A program made the translations under genes and the position numbers. Shown piece after piece: positions 63,150 to 64,000 of a stretch of DNA of 64,000 nucleotides (position 1 is its first letter; each line of letters starts with the position of its first letter). The notes under the pieces are model-generated. The model saw only the letters and a list, made by a program, of their open reading frames with translations, did not search any database and had not been told where the DNA came from. Origin of the DNA: Ascarosepion bandense. Taxonomy: Eukaryota; Mollusca; Cephalopoda; Sepiida; Sepiidae. The DNA lies in NCBI GenBank assembly GCA_037127315.1, contig JBBBDQ010001616.1:1033001-1097000 (forward strand), given 5' to 3'.

Positions 63150-63375
63150 TTTTTTTGTGCTGTGTTTTTTTAGGGGATTAAGGCCCTCCACATTTACCTG
63201 TTCCTTGTAGCGCTTAATATCTTTTGTCGTTTCGTTTCTCCTAAACCGTGCTCTAAACATCCATTTGCTCATACCCACCAAATATGTCACGGCCCAATTT
63301 TCCCCTCTCTCTCTTTCACCCTGGGAGTATTAAATTCTCCAACCCTACTTTCCTCATTATATGTCCGATGTTAAG
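63150..63375 (-). pseudogene. RTE-like LINE 3' fragment, decayed
   Basis: + strand GGGGATTAAGGCCCTCCACA and TTCTCCAACCCTACTTTCCT, CATTATATGTCC correspond to the WRAM..., ENL... and GH.MRKE regions in reverse. Confidence 0.5.
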
Positions 63376-63524
63376 GACATGATATTTTTTCTTTGTTCTG
63401 TGGCCAAACTTTCGTTTTAATTTAGAAAAATGAAAATCTAAATAAAATATTTAAATTAAAAATTTCTTAATATTTATGTACTGAGGACAGGTCTTTTCTT
63501 TGGGCTTTCTGTATTTTCTATAGC

Positions 63525-63641
63525 GTAGCTTAGATTTTGCAAAAAAAAAAAAAAGGTCGAGAGTATAGAGCACCTAGTGAAGATCTGTCTATTCAATCGT
63601 AATTCCAATAGCGAGACAAGTTTGCTAACCGTTATAGCACG
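63525..63641 (-). mobile_element. SINE-C copy, decayed
   Basis: AGCGTAGCTTAGATTTTGC, AGCGAGACAAGTTTGCTAAC and TATAGCACGTC; poly-A expansion at 63541-63554. Confidence 0.55.
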
Positions 63642-64000
63642 TCAATCAGTTAAGTGCCATACGTGAAACACGCTTGGGCAATCATGTCTCGAAAGAGACT
63701 TGACGGACTTTTCAGAAGATTATCCTGCAGTAGGTTGCTATTGCTTTCTGTGGTAGACTGGTTGTTAGCCAAGGCTATAAAAACTCAATCTGTTTTGTTA
63801 TTTGACTCATAGCTAGAGGGAGAAGAGATGTATTATATTATTTAGTAATTAGTGGGGGATCAGTTTAATACTTCATAATAATAAAAAACCGATCCCCCAC
63901 TTTATGCCTATCAGAATCTTTATTTATTTGCAACTATTATGTTCAGGCAGTCAGTTAAGTGCCCTGTGTGATTCACGCTTTAGGCGATCATGTCTCGAAA
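63642..64000 (-). repeat. SINE-A-derived tandem array, minus strand, runs off right edge
   Basis: A SINE-A 3' region (63642-63826) is followed by the same spacer as in the 15.3-kb array (GATCCCCCACTTTATG, TTAGTAATTAGTGGGGGATC) and then by the start of another SINE-A 3' region (63945-64000). The order is the reverse complement of 15281-15902. The array may be much longer outside the window. Confidence 0.75.

Noticed and set aside
1..64000. CRISPR array or bacterial-type system
   Set aside because: The tandem arrays are satellites and VNTRs with no repeat-spacer structure, and the window is eukaryotic in content.

Overview
This is a gene-poor, AT-rich stretch of an animal nuclear genome. There is no operon-like organisation and no host protein-coding gene I can support. 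The content points to an invertebrate: several non-LTR retrotransposon families decayed into short 3' fragments, tRNA- and 5S-rRNA-derived SINEs, Helitrons, Penelope-like fragments, and many long dinucleotide tracts. A mollusc, possibly a cephalopod, is my best guess from the style of the jockey/CR1-like and RTE-like LINE proteins and the repeat load. That is inference, not proof.

Layout. 1-5.4 kb: a LINE endonuclease fragment at the left edge, two head-to-tail Helitron-like units (962-2544), a repeat at 2546-3006, and LINE 3' ends in both orientations, including the best-preserved reverse transcriptase (3945-5365, minus). 5.6-6.3 kb: a complete non-autonomous Helitron. 7.6-10.4 kb: a two-copy direct repeat of about 740 bp that may be an LTR pair. 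10.5-12.4 kb: a 28-bp minisatellite followed by an AT-rich array of alternating 78/81-bp units. 13.7-16.7 kb: decayed RTE copies, a SINE split by a solo LTR, and a 311-bp tandem array built from a SINE 3' region. 16.7-19 kb: AT-rich sequence with nothing recognisable. 19-24.8 kb: SINEs, a perfect 25-bp hairpin, and two composite 5S+tRNA SINEs, one split by an RTE insertion. 24.8-38.3 kb: a second Helitron, LINE fragments of three families, Penelope-like pieces with hammerhead-like motifs, and clustered RTE copies. 38.3-46.7 kb: more LINE tails and SINEs, the best full-length 5S+tRNA SINE (43285-43786), and a Helitron on the minus strand. 46.8-50.9 kb: nested copies of a TA-flanked inverted-repeat DNA transposon carrying SINEs. 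51-56 kb: a 58-64-bp VNTR, the 3' end of a Ty3/Gypsy-type LTR retrotransposon, a fourth Helitron, and a run of SINEs. 56.3-57.6 kb: a nearly 1-kb GT-rich tract. 57.6-64 kb: a CpG-rich unique segment, nested LINEs, SINE multimers, and the start of another SINE-derived array running off the right edge.

Nothing here works as a gene system. The interest is in how the mobile elements are built and nested. A 5S-headed SINE shares its tRNA-derived body with a commoner SINE but has a different tail. A second 5S sequence lies antisense inside a miniature RTE-like element with a perfect 12-bp target duplication. A SINE-like family ends in the same 3' sequence as the LINE that probably mobilises it. All coordinates come from reading the sequence by eye; element edges without a stated target-site duplication are approximate by 10-30 bp.
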